DNA of 64,000 nucleotides from NCBI RefSeq assembly GCF_015689195.1, contig NZ_CP065044.1:4774001-4838000 (forward strand). The letters are read 5' to 3'. Below the pieces are notes generated by a model. The model had not been told where the DNA came from. It made no database searches and was given only the letters and a program-made list of their open reading frames with translations. Origin of the DNA: Pectobacterium aroidearum. Its GTDB lineage: Bacteria; Pseudomonadota; Gammaproteobacteria; Enterobacterales; Enterobacteriaceae. The position numbers and the translations under genes were made by a program. Shown one piece after another: positions 9,876-18,141 of this stretch. Numbering within the stretch: the stretch's first letter is position 1; each line of letters starts with the position of its first letter.

Positions 9876-10823
9876 ATGACGAAACCCGTGATTGTGATCC
9901 ACGGTGGCGCTGGTGCGCTGACCCGCTCGGCCATGAGCCCTGAAAAAGAACAGCGCTATCTGGCCGCGCTGTCCGAGATTGTCGCCAGCGGACAACGCAT
10001 TCTGGCCGAAAACGGCAGTGCGCTGGATGCCGTGACGGAGGCCGTCCGTCTGCTGGAAGAGTGCCCGCTGTTCAACGCCGGACACGGCTCAGTCTTCACC
10101 CACGCGGAAACCCACGAACTGGACGCCAGCATCATGGACGGACGTTCGCTGGATGCTGGCGCGGTGAGCTGCGTCAGCCATATCCGTAACCCGATTCTGG
10201 CAGCCCGTACCGTTCTCGAAGCCAGTCCGCACGTGATGTTTACCGCTGACGGCGCGGAAGCATTTGCAGAACAGCACGGTCTGGAAAAGGTTGACCCTGC
10301 ATTTTTCTCCACCGACGAACGCCGCCAACAGTTGTATAACGCGCAGGCAGGCGCAGGCCGCGTCATTCTCGACCATGACGGCCAGAGCGACCCTATCGAT
10401 CCCGACCGTAAATTTGGTACCGTCGGCGCGGTCGCGCTCGACAGCGCAGGAAATCTTGCGGCAGCCACCTCAACGGGCGGCATGACCAACAAACAGGCCG
10501 GACGCGTGGGCGACAGCCCGATTATCGGCGCAGGCTGCTACGCCAATAACCAGACGGTCGCCGTTTCCTGCACCGGTACGGGCGAAGTCTTTATGCGTGC
10601 TGTCGCCGCCTATGATGTCTCGGCGCTGATGGAATACGCCGGACTCACGCTACAGCAGGCCAGCGATCGCGTCGTGATGGAGAAACTGGTGCGGATGGAC
10701 GGCAGCGGTGGGCTGATTGCCGTCGACAAAGCGGGCAATATCGCCCTGCCGTTTAACAGTGAAGGCATGTACCGCGGCTACGGCTACGTGGGAGAAGCCC
10801 CCATCGCCGATATCTATCGTTAA
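9876..10823 (+). CDS. iaaA: Isoaspartyl peptidase / L-asparaginase
   Basis: This is an Ntn-hydrolase of the plant-type asparaginase family (T2) that splits isoaspartyl dipeptides and L-asparagine. The 315-aa precursor carries the autoprocessing site Gly181-Thr182 in KFGTVGAVALD; Thr becomes the nucleophile. HGGAG near the N-terminus and STGGMTNK after the nucleophile fit the family. In E. coli iaaA heads the iaaA-gsiABCD glutathione importer operon; here it closes the analogous operon, which supports a gsi-related origin. A 59-bp gap separates it from the M55 gene. Confidence 0.93.
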   Translation: MTKPVIVIHGGAGALTRSAMSPEKEQRYLAALSEIVASGQRILAENGSALDAVTEAVRLLEECPLFNAGHGSVFTHAETHELDASIMDGRSLDAGAVSCVSHIRNPILAARTVLEASPHVMFTADGAEAFAEQHGLEKVDPAFFSTDERRQQLYNAQAGAGRVILDHDGQSDPIDPDRKFGTVGAVALDSAGNLAAATSTGGMTNKQAGRVGDSPIIGAGCYANNQTVAVSCTGTGEVFMRAVAAYDVSALMEYAGLTLQQASDRVVMEKLVRMDGSGGLIAVDKAGNIALPFNSEGMYRGYGYVGEAPIADIYR

Positions 10824-10852
10824 GCTATCAGCAGTCGAAACAGAGCCAAATC

Positions 10853-10886
10853 GCCCAATATCGGTGCAATCGCACCATTATTGGGC
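10853..10886. terminator. Nested stem-loop downstream of iaaA
   Basis: The outer stem GCCCAATA/TATTGGGC (10853-10860 with 10879-10886) encloses an inner stem GGTGC/GCACC (10863-10867 with 10872-10876). It begins 30 bp after the iaaA stop. There is no T run, so it may be a rho-dependent or mRNA-stabilising 3' hairpin instead of a classical terminator. Confidence 0.5.
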
Positions 10887-10944
10887 ATCAAAATAGTGCA
10901 CAAAGCGCCCTCATCGCTTATCTATCGACCATTCATCGCGGCCT

Positions 10945-11071
<127 letters not shown>

Positions 11072-11151
11072 TAATCTGGCGTAATAATTGCAGAACTTTT
11101 GGTTATTACTCATACGATGCTCATCAGAAAGCGTCAGCCGGAGCCTGCACC

Positions 11152-12060
11152 ATGCGATTACGCCATATTGAAATCTTCCAGGCCATTGTTCAGGCAGGCA
11201 CCATCAGCGGCGCCGCCCGTTTGCTCAACGTTTCACAGCCCAACGTCAGTCGGGTATTGAACCACGCGGAACAGCAGCTCGGTTTTTCCCTGTTTGAACG
11301 TCGAACTCAGGGGATGGTCGCCACCGAAGAAGGGCTGCGCCTCATCCCGAAAGTGCAGGAGCTTTTCAGCCATCTGCAAAGCATCAGTTCCCTTACCGAA
11401 CAAATCAAAACCAGCAAGGCACACTCCGTACGGCTGGGTGCAGCACACGCGTTCGGGCAGATGATCGTGGCGCCAACGCTGGTGGAATTTCATAAGCAAG
11501 CAGCCTCGGTTAACGTCGAACTCGTCACCGAACACTTCAGCACGCTGTGCCAGAACATCCTGCAAAACCAGCTCGATTTCGCGCTGATCTTTGGTCAGCA
11601 GGTGCCGTCCGAGCTACTGGCTGAACCACTGTTCCAATCCACGATGGTTGCCCTGCTGCCAAAAAACAGCCCGATAAACGGCCCGGTATCGCTGGAATGG
11701 CTGTGCAACAACAACCTGCTGATGATGCAGCATCAGGACCCGCTCGGTCAGGTGGTACACCGTGCGCTGCGCGACAAAGCGCTACAGCCGGCGGCGTCGC
11801 TCTATATCAAAACCTACTCGGTGATCGCCGACATGGTGCTGGCGGGCGGCGGTGCGGGCATTGTCGATCTCTTTACCGCCTGCCGCTATGCCGACCAGCT
11901 CAAAATCGTCCCTATCGACCAGCCGCTGCCTTTTGAAGTCACGCTGATCAGCCGTCGTGATAACCCGCAGTCACAGGCGACGCTGCAACTGAAACAGATG
12001 ATGAAAAATCGCTGTCGCGACATCGCCAGACAAAACGAAGCCCTGCTTAACGCCGCCTGA
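11152..12060 (+). CDS. LysR-family transcriptional regulator
   Basis: This 302-aa LysR-type regulator has an N-terminal winged helix-turn-helix (MRLRHIEIFQAIVQAG, GAARLLNVSQPNVSRVL, residues 1-60) and a C-terminal effector domain. The start at 11152 is chosen because it fits the family N-terminus and has GGAG eight bases upstream; the frame stays open to 11014 but that stretch is ERIC sequence. It follows the peptide operon and is the obvious candidate for its regulator, with a peptide or amino acid as co-inducer. That link is inferred from position only. Confidence 0.88.
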   Translation: MRLRHIEIFQAIVQAGTISGAARLLNVSQPNVSRVLNHAEQQLGFSLFERRTQGMVATEEGLRLIPKVQELFSHLQSISSLTEQIKTSKAHSVRLGAAHAFGQMIVAPTLVEFHKQAASVNVELVTEHFSTLCQNILQNQLDFALIFGQQVPSELLAEPLFQSTMVALLPKNSPINGPVSLEWLCNNNLLMMQHQDPLGQVVHRALRDKALQPAASLYIKTYSVIADMVLAGGGAGIVDLFTACRYADQLKIVPIDQPLPFEVTLISRRDNPQSQATLQLKQMMKNRCRDIARQNEALLNAA

Positions 12061-12151
12061 TTCACGACAGATACCACGGACGGTTTTTTCTATCCCCTGC
12101 GGGAGCCCAACGCTATAATCCCCTCATCATTTGCTTAACAGGTATGCACCA

Positions 12152-13015
12152 ATGATTCGCAGCATGACCGCTTACGCCCGCCGAGAAATCAAGGGCAACT
12201 GGGGAAGCGCAGCCTGGGAACTTCGTTCCGTTAACCAGCGCTATCTGGAAACCTATCTTCGTTTACCGGAACAATTCCGCAGCCTCGAACCCGTCGCCCG
12301 TGAGCGCATTCGCGCCCGTTTGACCCGTGGCAAAATCGAATGCAACCTGCGTTTTGAGCTCGACCCGAGTGCGCAAAGTGCGCTGATTCTGAACGAGAAA
12401 CTGGCGAAGCAACTTGTTGAGGCCGCCAACTGGGTCAAAATGCAGAGCGACGAAGGGGAAATCAACCCGGTTGATATTCTGCGCTGGCCCGGCGTAATGT
12501 CGGCGGAAGAGCAGGATTTGGACGCTATTAGCGCCGAACTGCTGACCGCACTGGAAGGCGCGCTGGATGACTTCATCGCCGCGCGTGAAAGCGAAGGCAA
12601 CGCGCTGAAAGCGCTGATCGAACAGCGTCTGGCGGGTGTCAGCGCCGAAGTCGTCAAAGTACGTGCCCAAATGCCGAACATCCTGCTCTGGCAGCGCGAA
12701 CGTCTGCAAAGCAAGCTGGAAGATGCGCAGGTACAGCTGGAAAATAACCGTCTGGAACAGGAACTGGTGCTGATGGCGCAGCGTGTCGACGTCGCCGAAG
12801 AACTCGACCGCCTCGACGCTCACGTCAAAGAAACCTACAAAATCCTGAAAAAAGAAGAAGCCGTCGGCCGCCGCCTCGACTTCATGATGCAGGAATTCAA
12901 CCGCGAGTCGAACACGCTGGCCTCGAAATCCATCAACGCCGACGTCACCGCGTCAGCGATTGAATTGAAGGTGCTAATCGAGCAAATGCGGGAACAGATT
13001 CAGAATATTGAGTAA
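12152..13015 (+). CDS. yicC: YicC/YloC family endoribonuclease
   Basis: The 287-aa protein is close to E. coli YicC throughout (MIRSMTAYARREIKG..., SVNQRYLETYLRLPEQF, ending QMREQIQNIE). YicC proteins are reported endoribonucleases that help degrade small RNAs such as RyhB. The start at 12152 corresponds to the E. coli start; an AGG lies about nine bases upstream. In E. coli yicC is immediately divergent from rph; here the inserted peptide operon separates them. A strong terminator follows. Confidence 0.95.
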   Translation: MIRSMTAYARREIKGNWGSAAWELRSVNQRYLETYLRLPEQFRSLEPVARERIRARLTRGKIECNLRFELDPSAQSALILNEKLAKQLVEAANWVKMQSDEGEINPVDILRWPGVMSAEEQDLDAISAELLTALEGALDDFIAARESEGNALKALIEQRLAGVSAEVVKVRAQMPNILLWQRERLQSKLEDAQVQLENNRLEQELVLMAQRVDVAEELDRLDAHVKETYKILKKEEAVGRRLDFMMQEFNRESNTLASKSINADVTASAIELKVLIEQMREQIQNIE

Positions 13016-13050
13016 CGTTTCACGCGATCTCGCGTTGTCTCGTCAAGATA

Positions 13051-13080
13051 AAAAGGCCATTGTAAATCATGGCCTTTTTT
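13051..13080 (+). terminator. Rho-independent terminator of yicC
   Basis: The stem AAAAGGCCAT (13051-13060) pairs with ATGGCCTTTT (13069-13078) across an eight-base loop and runs into a T tract. It begins 35 bp after the yicC stop. Confidence 0.9.
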
Positions 13081-13205
13081 GTTTTATAGTGTCTTATAAA
13101 GTATCACTACAGCGCGTGTTTTATGTGTACATAGACGTGTACATACCGGCCGGATAACTCACCATCATATTTAAATCATAGAAGCAATAAACGGAATTAT
13201 AAAAA

Positions 13206-13403
13206 ATGGGCTTAAAGAAAATATTTTCGTATGTAGTTAAAGAATTTATTAACACATATACCACGATGGCTCTAATGATTGGTTTAGGTGTTTTATTCTA
13301 CGAATTCATCCCTGAGCATTGGGGAAAACTGACTATTCTTACCATTGTCATTATTATCTATGTTGACGTGAAATTCTTTTCAAAAAAATCAGACCGAAAG
13401 TAA
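13206..13403 (+). CDS. Small two-helix membrane protein, unknown
   Basis: This is a 65-aa frame starting MGLKKIFSYVVKEF. Two hydrophobic stretches can be seen (about residues 19-33 and 42-55) and the C-terminus is strongly basic (KKSDRK). The flanking DNA is visibly AT-richer than yicC. Upstream, AATAAACGGAATTATAAAAA offers only a weak ribosome binding site (GGA). I do not recognise a family; a small inner-membrane protein is all that can be said. It stands alone between the yicC terminator and the next gene pair. Confidence 0.55.
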   Translation: MGLKKIFSYVVKEFINTYTTMALMIGLGVLFYEFIPEHWGKLTILTIVIIIYVDVKFFSKKSDRK

Positions 13404-13618
13404 ATTAGCCTTAATTATCAGTAGACAACATATCAAAGCATGCTTGTTCGCGTATGAACATAAACTCGCTCTGTTCTCCCACCGTTATTCATAATCAGAC
13501 GGATAATGTCACGACCCATTTTTCTTTTCGTTACAGAAACACGCTACGAAACTCGTAGTATCTGAACTCGTAAAAAGCATCGACAATTGGCGGCACTGAC
13601 TTTCAAGGAGGATCGCCA

Positions 13619-13942
13619 ATGACCACGATAAATACTGCCGCTACCGAGAGTTCCATTACCATTTTCCGAGACCTGATCGCTTCGTTACCCGTTGAGCACC
13701 TTAGTCGTGCTCAACGCGACGATCTCAGCGCAATCGCCACAGAGTCAGTTGAAGGATTGTGCCACGGTCTGCAATATGCCAGCGAATCACTGGCGACAGA
13801 AACCACCACAGAAAATCTTCAACAACTCAGCGCCTATTTCAACGCATGTGCACACCTGATTCCGGCATTGCTGGTAATCAGCGAACAGGCCAAAAATCTG
13901 TTCATTTCACACCAACAAGCTGCTGTATTATCCGTTGAATGA
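13619..13942 (+). CDS. Small hypothetical protein, 107 aa
   Basis: This is a 107-aa, mainly helical, mildly acidic protein starting MTTINTAATESSITIFRDL, preceded by a near-perfect AAGGAGG ribosome binding site. The strong site and clean coding texture support a real gene. A hydrophobic stretch lies near residues 77-90 (ACAHLIPALLVISEQ). No domain is recognised with confidence. It is followed after 48 bp by another small gene with its own good ribosome binding site, so the two probably form one transcript. Confidence 0.65.
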   Translation: MTTINTAATESSITIFRDLIASLPVEHLSRAQRDDLSAIATESVEGLCHGLQYASESLATETTTENLQQLSAYFNACAHLIPALLVISEQAKNLFISHQQAAVLSVE

Positions 13943-13990
13943 CGGAACCACCGAAACATACGGTTGAGGTGTGAATTCAGGAGAACACAG

Positions 13991-14197
13991 ATGCAAATCG
14001 ATACCTCAACCAACATCAGTAATACGGCATCTTCCAAACTGGATAACACAGTGGAAGCCACCCACAAAGGCATGAAACCTGCCGCTGCGGTTGGTAAAGA
14101 GGGCATAGAGGCGTACCAGAATGCCAAGTTAGACGCCGAATTTGCTCTCATCATGCGGCGCCACAGCCATACCATTGAAGCGCTGAACGACCGATGA
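13991..14197 (+). CDS. Small hypothetical protein, 68 aa
   Basis: The frame starts MQIDTSTNISNTASSK at 13991, behind CAGGAG with seven bases of spacing; an in-frame ATG upstream at 13964 lacks such a site. The protein is hydrophilic with a polar Ser/Thr/Asn-rich N-terminus and a helical C-terminal half. It follows the 107-aa gene closely. The family is not recognised, and the function is unknown. Confidence 0.5.
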   Translation: MQIDTSTNISNTASSKLDNTVEATHKGMKPAAAVGKEGIEAYQNAKLDAEFALIMRRHSHTIEALNDR

Positions 14198-14268
14198 TGC
14201 ATGCAACAAAATAGGACTGTATTCCTACAATAGCGCCAAAATCTACCCACGCTTTCATCGGTCACAGA

Positions 14269-14341
14269 TTGACCAATTCTTAAATGACCAGTAGACTCAA
14301 CCCATGTAGACCAACTTTTTTGAAGAATTTGACCAACTCTT
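14269..14341. promoter_or_regulatory. Direct repeats upstream of toxin-antitoxin pair, candidate operator
   Basis: The motif GACCAA recurs at 14271, 14309 and 14331, within TTGACCAATTCTT, TAGACCAACTTTTTT and TTGACCAACTCTT, with a shorter ATGACCA at 14284. The last copy ends one base before the GGAGG ribosome binding site of the antitoxin gene. Phd-type antitoxins repress their own promoters, so these repeats are a candidate operator. This is inferred from position and repetition. Confidence 0.5.
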
Positions 14342-14351
14342 CGGAGGACCT

Positions 14352-14594
14352 GTGCAAAAAATCAATCTCTACGAGGCAAAGACCAATTTCTCTAAAATTA
14401 TCAACCATGTATCTGAAACGGGAGAATCCTATGTCATCGCCCGCAACGGTAAACCCGTAGCGAAGATCGTTCCCCTTACCGTTACTGAGAAAACGCCACG
14501 CATTGGTTTCATGAAGGGCCAAGTTTCAGCCCCAGATAATTTTAATGATTTGAATAAAGAAGAAATTATCGACATGTTTAATGGGAAATCATGA
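14352..14594 (+). CDS. Phd/YefM-family antitoxin
   Basis: This 80-aa protein has the Phd/YefM DNA-binding N-terminus (INLYEAKTNFSKIINHV...GESYVIARNGKPVAKIVP) and a short acidic C-terminus expected to wrap the toxin. It starts at GTG 14352 after GGAGG with spacing of five. Its stop overlaps the toxin ATG (14591-14594), typical translational coupling of type II toxin-antitoxin operons. It is predicted to neutralise the PIN toxin and repress the operon. Confidence 0.9.
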   Translation: MQKINLYEAKTNFSKIINHVSETGESYVIARNGKPVAKIVPLTVTEKTPRIGFMKGQVSAPDNFNDLNKEEIIDMFNGKS

Positions 14595-15031
14595 TGACAA
14601 TCAACAAGGACGATGTACCAAAACGACGCTCTGCTGGCTACTTGTTAGATACGCATGCGTTGATTTGGTTAGCAGGAGAGCCGGAAAAACTTAGCAGCGA
14701 CGCCATCGCCATTCTTTCCGATGACAATAACCGTTTTTACTTTTCTTCCATCAGCATACAAGAGATAGCAATCAAAACTGCGTTGAACAAACCCCGCTTT
14801 AGCATTGATGCAGAGGCTATGACGAAAGGTTTATTATCAGCGGGTTATCTTGAGCTTCCTATGCAGGCAACTCACGCCTATAACCTCGCTGACTTACCAG
14901 AAATGCACCAAGACCCGTTTGACCGAATGTTAGTCTCTCAGGCAAAAATAGAAGGTCTGGCATTAATAACGAACGATGGAAATATCATCAAGTATTGCTC
15001 AGGGTACATCAACGTGATCGAGTGCTGTTAG
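14591..15031 (+). CDS. PIN-domain toxin (VapC-like ribonuclease)
   Basis: This 146-aa PIN-domain protein has the acidic residues in the expected places: YLLDTHALIWL near residue 18-27, SSISIQEIAIK near 51-61, and DPFDRMLVSQA followed by LALITND near the C-terminus. PIN toxins are magnesium-dependent RNases that inhibit translation when free of antitoxin. It overlaps the Phd-type antitoxin gene by four bases. Possible starts at 14591 and 14594 give nearly the same protein; the N-terminal 15 residues are not part of the domain. Confidence 0.88.
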   Translation: MMTINKDDVPKRRSAGYLLDTHALIWLAGEPEKLSSDAIAILSDDNNRFYFSSISIQEIAIKTALNKPRFSIDAEAMTKGLLSAGYLELPMQATHAYNLADLPEMHQDPFDRMLVSQAKIEGLALITNDGNIIKYCSGYINVIECC

Positions 15032-15065
15032 TACACCAGTGAAAAACAGGGGAAAAACAACCGCC

Positions 15066-15623
15066 ATGCGTTACCTCGTCCTCCCCGCCATTCTTCTTGT
15101 GTTAACCGGCTGCAAGGCGCTCACCACCTTCGATAAATACGCCACGATGCGTCTTTATGAAGTTTATGAAGCCGAGAATCTTTCTGCCTGTGATTACAAA
15201 CCACAGTTTCGTGACTGCACCGTGGATAAGCGATCTTTTAACGTCAGAATTACTGACGATAAGAGCAAAATTGCGTTAGTGGTAGGAAAGCGTTATGCCT
15301 ATTTCGGCTTCACGCGTGATGATTTTTCGCGCCAGACGCAGCCGCTTCGTGATTTCCTGATTTGGGCGGAAGATCCGAATGCGCAAGATAAACAGATCAA
15401 GCAATTACGTAAGGCCGGAAACGTTGGCGGAAGTCTGTTTTACAACACGGAGGTGGAATATCAGTTCGATTACCTGCACACGCGTGCCGATATTCCGCTG
15501 CTCGTCGTTAAACCGCATGAAAACGCGAATTCTTACGGTCTGACCGTCGAAGAAGTGAAAAACCTGCTGTCGGTGATGGATGCCTGGTATGCCAGCACGT
15601 TTTCCGGGAAACAGCTCACCTAA
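15066..15623 (+). CDS. Putative lipoprotein, unknown function
   Basis: From ATG 15066 the protein is 185 aa with a lipoprotein signal MRYLVLPAILLVLTGCKALT; the lipobox LTGC places the acylated cysteine at residue 17. An AGGGGA stretch about ten bases upstream serves as ribosome binding site; a longer GTG frame at 15039 would spoil the signal peptide. The mature part has a Cys pair (SACDYKPQFRDCT) that could form a disulfide in the periplasm. No family is recognised. Confidence 0.7.
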   Translation: MRYLVLPAILLVLTGCKALTTFDKYATMRLYEVYEAENLSACDYKPQFRDCTVDKRSFNVRITDDKSKIALVVGKRYAYFGFTRDDFSRQTQPLRDFLIWAEDPNAQDKQIKQLRKAGNVGGSLFYNTEVEYQFDYLHTRADIPLLVVKPHENANSYGLTVEEVKNLLSVMDAWYASTFSGKQLT

Positions 15624-15635
15624 ACATAGTGAAGG

Positions 15636-15660
15636 CGGCCAGACAGATCGCGTCTGGCCG
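15636..15660. terminator. Stem-loop between convergent lipoprotein genes
   Basis: CGGCCAGAC (15636-15644) pairs with GTCTGGCCG (15652-15660) over a seven-base loop, between the ends of two convergent genes. It lacks a T run but its position suggests a shared bidirectional terminator. Confidence 0.5.
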
Positions 15661-15670
15661 AGTAGCAGCA

Positions 15671-16216
15671 TTAAAACTTATGCACTCTGGAATCAAATCC
15701 ACCGCAGTTTTTCAGCATCAAATCTTTGACGGGGCGGCGGTCGTAGTAGCCTTTTTCCGTCTTGAACACTTCGTAGACTTCAATGCGGCGTGGCGAATAA
15801 ATATCAACAAATTTACCAGTAACATAATAGTAATTCCCCACCACGGGCTTAAAGGTCACGGAACTAAATCCACCATTCGCAGCAATCATTCTGACTGCAA
15901 TATTGTGTTGCGCGCTGACCCAAAATTCACGAATCATCGTTGGTGTTTCTGGAATAGCTGGGAAGCCGAGTTCTTTATTATTGAGTTTAGTTTGGAACCC
16001 AAATGCATTATTGGTATAGCCATTTTCTGGCGCATCAATATTAATACATCTGTCAGTCGTCGGATAAACGCGAATATAGTCGAGATTGCGATTATCGAAC
16101 GTGATACCTACACGGTCATCGCCCTGATAATCTTCCAGCTTATGGCTATAGGTTGCGACCGAACATCCGCTAAGTAATACCGCGCCCATTCCAATCAGAA
16201 GCATTTTCCCCAACAT
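15671..16216 (-). CDS. Putative lipoprotein, unknown function
   Basis: This is a 181-aa protein with the lipoprotein signal MLGKMLLIGMGAVLLSGCSV; lipobox LSGC, lipid-carrying Cys18. The mature part is rich in aromatic and beta-type sequence (VGNYYYVTGKFVDIYSPRR) and contains a possible disulfide pair (DRCINI and LKNCGGF). It is convergent with the preceding lipoprotein gene. No family is recognised; localisation to the outer or inner membrane is inferred from the signal alone. Confidence 0.7.
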   Translation of the reverse strand: MLGKMLLIGMGAVLLSGCSVATYSHKLEDYQGDDRVGITFDNRNLDYIRVYPTTDRCINIDAPENGYTNNAFGFQTKLNNKELGFPAIPETPTMIREFWVSAQHNIAVRMIAANGGFSSVTFKPVVGNYYYVTGKFVDIYSPRRIEVYEVFKTEKGYYDRRPVKDLMLKNCGGFDSRVHKF

Positions 16217-16329
16217 AACTATCCCTTACCTTTATAAAATCAGAACATCCTGATTATTTTACGTCGTTTTTTATTCGAAAATTTATTCTGTATTACCTCA
16301 CCTTAAACACTATTAATAAACGAGGCAAC

Positions 16330-16716
16330 ATGGCAATTTCGCTCTATTACACCGCGCGACGCAAAAAATCCCTGAGCCCACAAGAGATCTCTGCCGTAAA
16401 GGAGATTATCCGACGCCATTCCGTTGACGAAAAAATTGAGAAATACCTGACGACCGGCGAGGGCCTGAATTGGGAATCCTTTGATTTCGCCCTCAACGTG
16501 AAAACCGGTAACGTATTCAGAAAAGGGATCGTGTTTTCTGGCTCAACCACACTTCCCGATAACGACGAGGAAGCCACCTGGGTTGGCGTGCAGCACTGGT
16601 GCCAGTGTTTATCCGAAATACGCCTCGCCCTGACACACTGTGAATGGTACGTCGCGGTCGACGACCACAGCATACCGTGGGACGTCGAGGCAAAGGCGTA
16701 TGACCCCACGCGCTGA
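16330..16716 (+). CDS. Hypothetical protein, 128 aa, possibly C-terminally truncated
   Basis: The frame starts MAISLYYTARRKKSLSPQEI and is mixed alpha/beta with two tryptophan-rich patches (EATWVGVQHWCQCL, CEWYVAVDDHSIPWD). No signal peptide or membrane segment. No family is recognised. Immediately after its stop, a different frame continues with coding-like sequence to a stop at 16838. The present end may therefore be due to a frameshift, and the intact protein may have been about 40 residues longer. Confidence 0.55.
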   Translation: MAISLYYTARRKKSLSPQEISAVKEIIRRHSVDEKIEKYLTTGEGLNWESFDFALNVKTGNVFRKGIVFSGSTTLPDNDEEATWVGVQHWCQCLSEIRLALTHCEWYVAVDDHSIPWDVEAKAYDPTR

Positions 16717-16838
16717 AATCTGAGCCTCTGACGCGTGCTGAAGAGGGGACGAAAGACGAATTTGGCCTGTGGTTCTTAGCCAAAGCCCCCGCAGGCGTGG
16801 TGTGGATCACGCCCGAGGGGCAAGAGATTTGGACTTAG
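16714..16838 (+). pseudogene. Coding-like remnant downstream, frame-shifted
   Basis: In another frame this stretch reads EEGTKDEFGLWFLAKAPAG followed by VVWITPEGQEIWT and a stop (16836-16838), with no start codon or ribosome binding site of its own. It looks like the C-terminal end of the preceding gene, or of a related gene, separated by an indel near 16705-16715. This is inference; sequencing error is an alternative. Confidence 0.35.
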
Positions 16839-16848
16839 CGCAGGCGGC

Positions 16849-18048
16849 TTACTCAGCCTTCTTATTCTCCACACTCTGAGGTTCTACAGCCCGATCATCT
16901 GCCGTTTGGTTCACCGCGGCATCGGCCTCTTCGGGAGTGATCGTACTCGCGTAAAGACGGCCTTCCTCGATAAAATCTTCGTCGATACCTTCAATATTTT
17001 CCTGATTGTCACGCCCGGACAGGATGTTCCAGCAGGCGATGAACAGCGCAGCAATCAGCGGACCAATCACAAAACCGTTAATCCCGTAGATTTCCATGCC
17101 GCCCAGCGTGGCGATCAGAATCAGGTAATCCGGCATTTTGGTGTCTTTCCCCACCAGAAGCGGACGCAGAATGTTATCCACCAGCCCAATCACCAGCACG
17201 AAGAACGCGACAATGAAGATCGCCTGCCAGAGCATATCCGTGGCGAACAGGAAGACCGCAGCAGGCACCCAGATAATCGCCGAGCCCACGGCAGGAATCA
17301 GCGACAGGAACGCCATCAGCGAGCCCCACAGCAGGCTACCTTCTATCCCTGCGATGGAGAACGCAATGCCGCCCAGCGTCCCCTGCACAATCGCCACCAC
17401 GGCGGTGCCCTTTACGGTCGCCCGGGATACCGCGGCAAACTTCACCAGCAGGTGGTGCTTCACATGGGTGGAAAGCGGCAGCGATTCCAGAATCAGGTTT
17501 ACCAGATAGGAACCGTCTTTCAGGAGGAAGAACAGCAGGTAGAGCATCACCCCGAAACCGATGAAGAAGGTGAAGGTGCCTTTGCCGATCAGTAACACGC
17601 TGCCCGCCAGATATTGCCCGCCTTTCAGCGCAACCTGAGACAGCTCTTGCTGTATTTTGGCGGCGTTATCCAGATTGTGCTCCGCCAAGAAATGCCGCGC
17701 CCACTTCGGCAGATGTTGAAGCAGCTCCGCCAGCACCACCGGGAATTGCGTATTGCTGTCCTGCAATCGGGTATAAACCCCGTTAATCTCAACCACCAGC
17801 GAGGAGACAATGACCCCCAATGGAATGAAGACGATCAGGAAGATGATCAGCACCGTCAGCAGCGAGGCAACACCGTTGCGATCGTTCAGTTTTTGCCGAA
17901 TTTTGCTTTTCAGCGGATGGAAGATGACGGCCAACACCGCCGCCCACAAGATGGCGGAATAATACGGTGCCAGTATGTCAAAAAACGCCAGCGTGACGAC
18001 AAATAAGATAAGGATGAAGAATCCCTTCGTAAGCCCTTTAATATTCAC
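16849..18048 (-). CDS. AI-2E/PerM-family membrane transporter
   Basis: This is a membrane protein of the AI-2E transporter (PerM, YdiK, YhhQ-like UPF0118) superfamily, about 399 aa from a GTG at 18048 (VNIKGLTKGFFILILF). The GTG follows AAGGGGA with suitable spacing. The only upstream alternative is a TTG at 18108. About eight membrane segments lie in residues 10-335, with the conserved GVLPLIPAVG-type region seen as FLSLIPAVGSAIIWVP and DNILRPLLVGKDTKMP near the C-terminal third. The last 50 residues are acidic and cytoplasmic. Members export autoinducer-2 or other solutes; the substrate is not predictable here. Confidence 0.85.
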   Translation of the reverse strand: MNIKGLTKGFFILILFVVTLAFFDILAPYYSAILWAAVLAVIFHPLKSKIRQKLNDRNGVASLLTVLIIFLIVFIPLGVIVSSLVVEINGVYTRLQDSNTQFPVVLAELLQHLPKWARHFLAEHNLDNAAKIQQELSQVALKGGQYLAGSVLLIGKGTFTFFIGFGVMLYLLFFLLKDGSYLVNLILESLPLSTHVKHHLLVKFAAVSRATVKGTAVVAIVQGTLGGIAFSIAGIEGSLLWGSLMAFLSLIPAVGSAIIWVPAAVFLFATDMLWQAIFIVAFFVLVIGLVDNILRPLLVGKDTKMPDYLILIATLGGMEIYGINGFVIGPLIAALFIACWNILSGRDNQENIEGIDEDFIEEGRLYASTITPEEADAAVNQTADDRAVEPQSVENKKAE

Positions 18049-18141
18049 AACGATTTCCCCTTCATTCAATCTGCTCTCGAAATATAGAACGAAGTGGGGC
18101 GTTTGCAATACCGGAAAGAGCGCATAGTGCTGAGGAAACGG

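Noticed and set aside
13081-13205. tRNA or attachment site after the yicC terminator
   Set aside because: The TGTACATAGACGTGTACA dyad is short and no cloverleaf or flanking direct repeat could be found.
16717-16838. Independent small gene after the 128-aa frame
   Set aside because: No start codon with a ribosome binding site in that frame; a remnant or frameshifted end is more likely.
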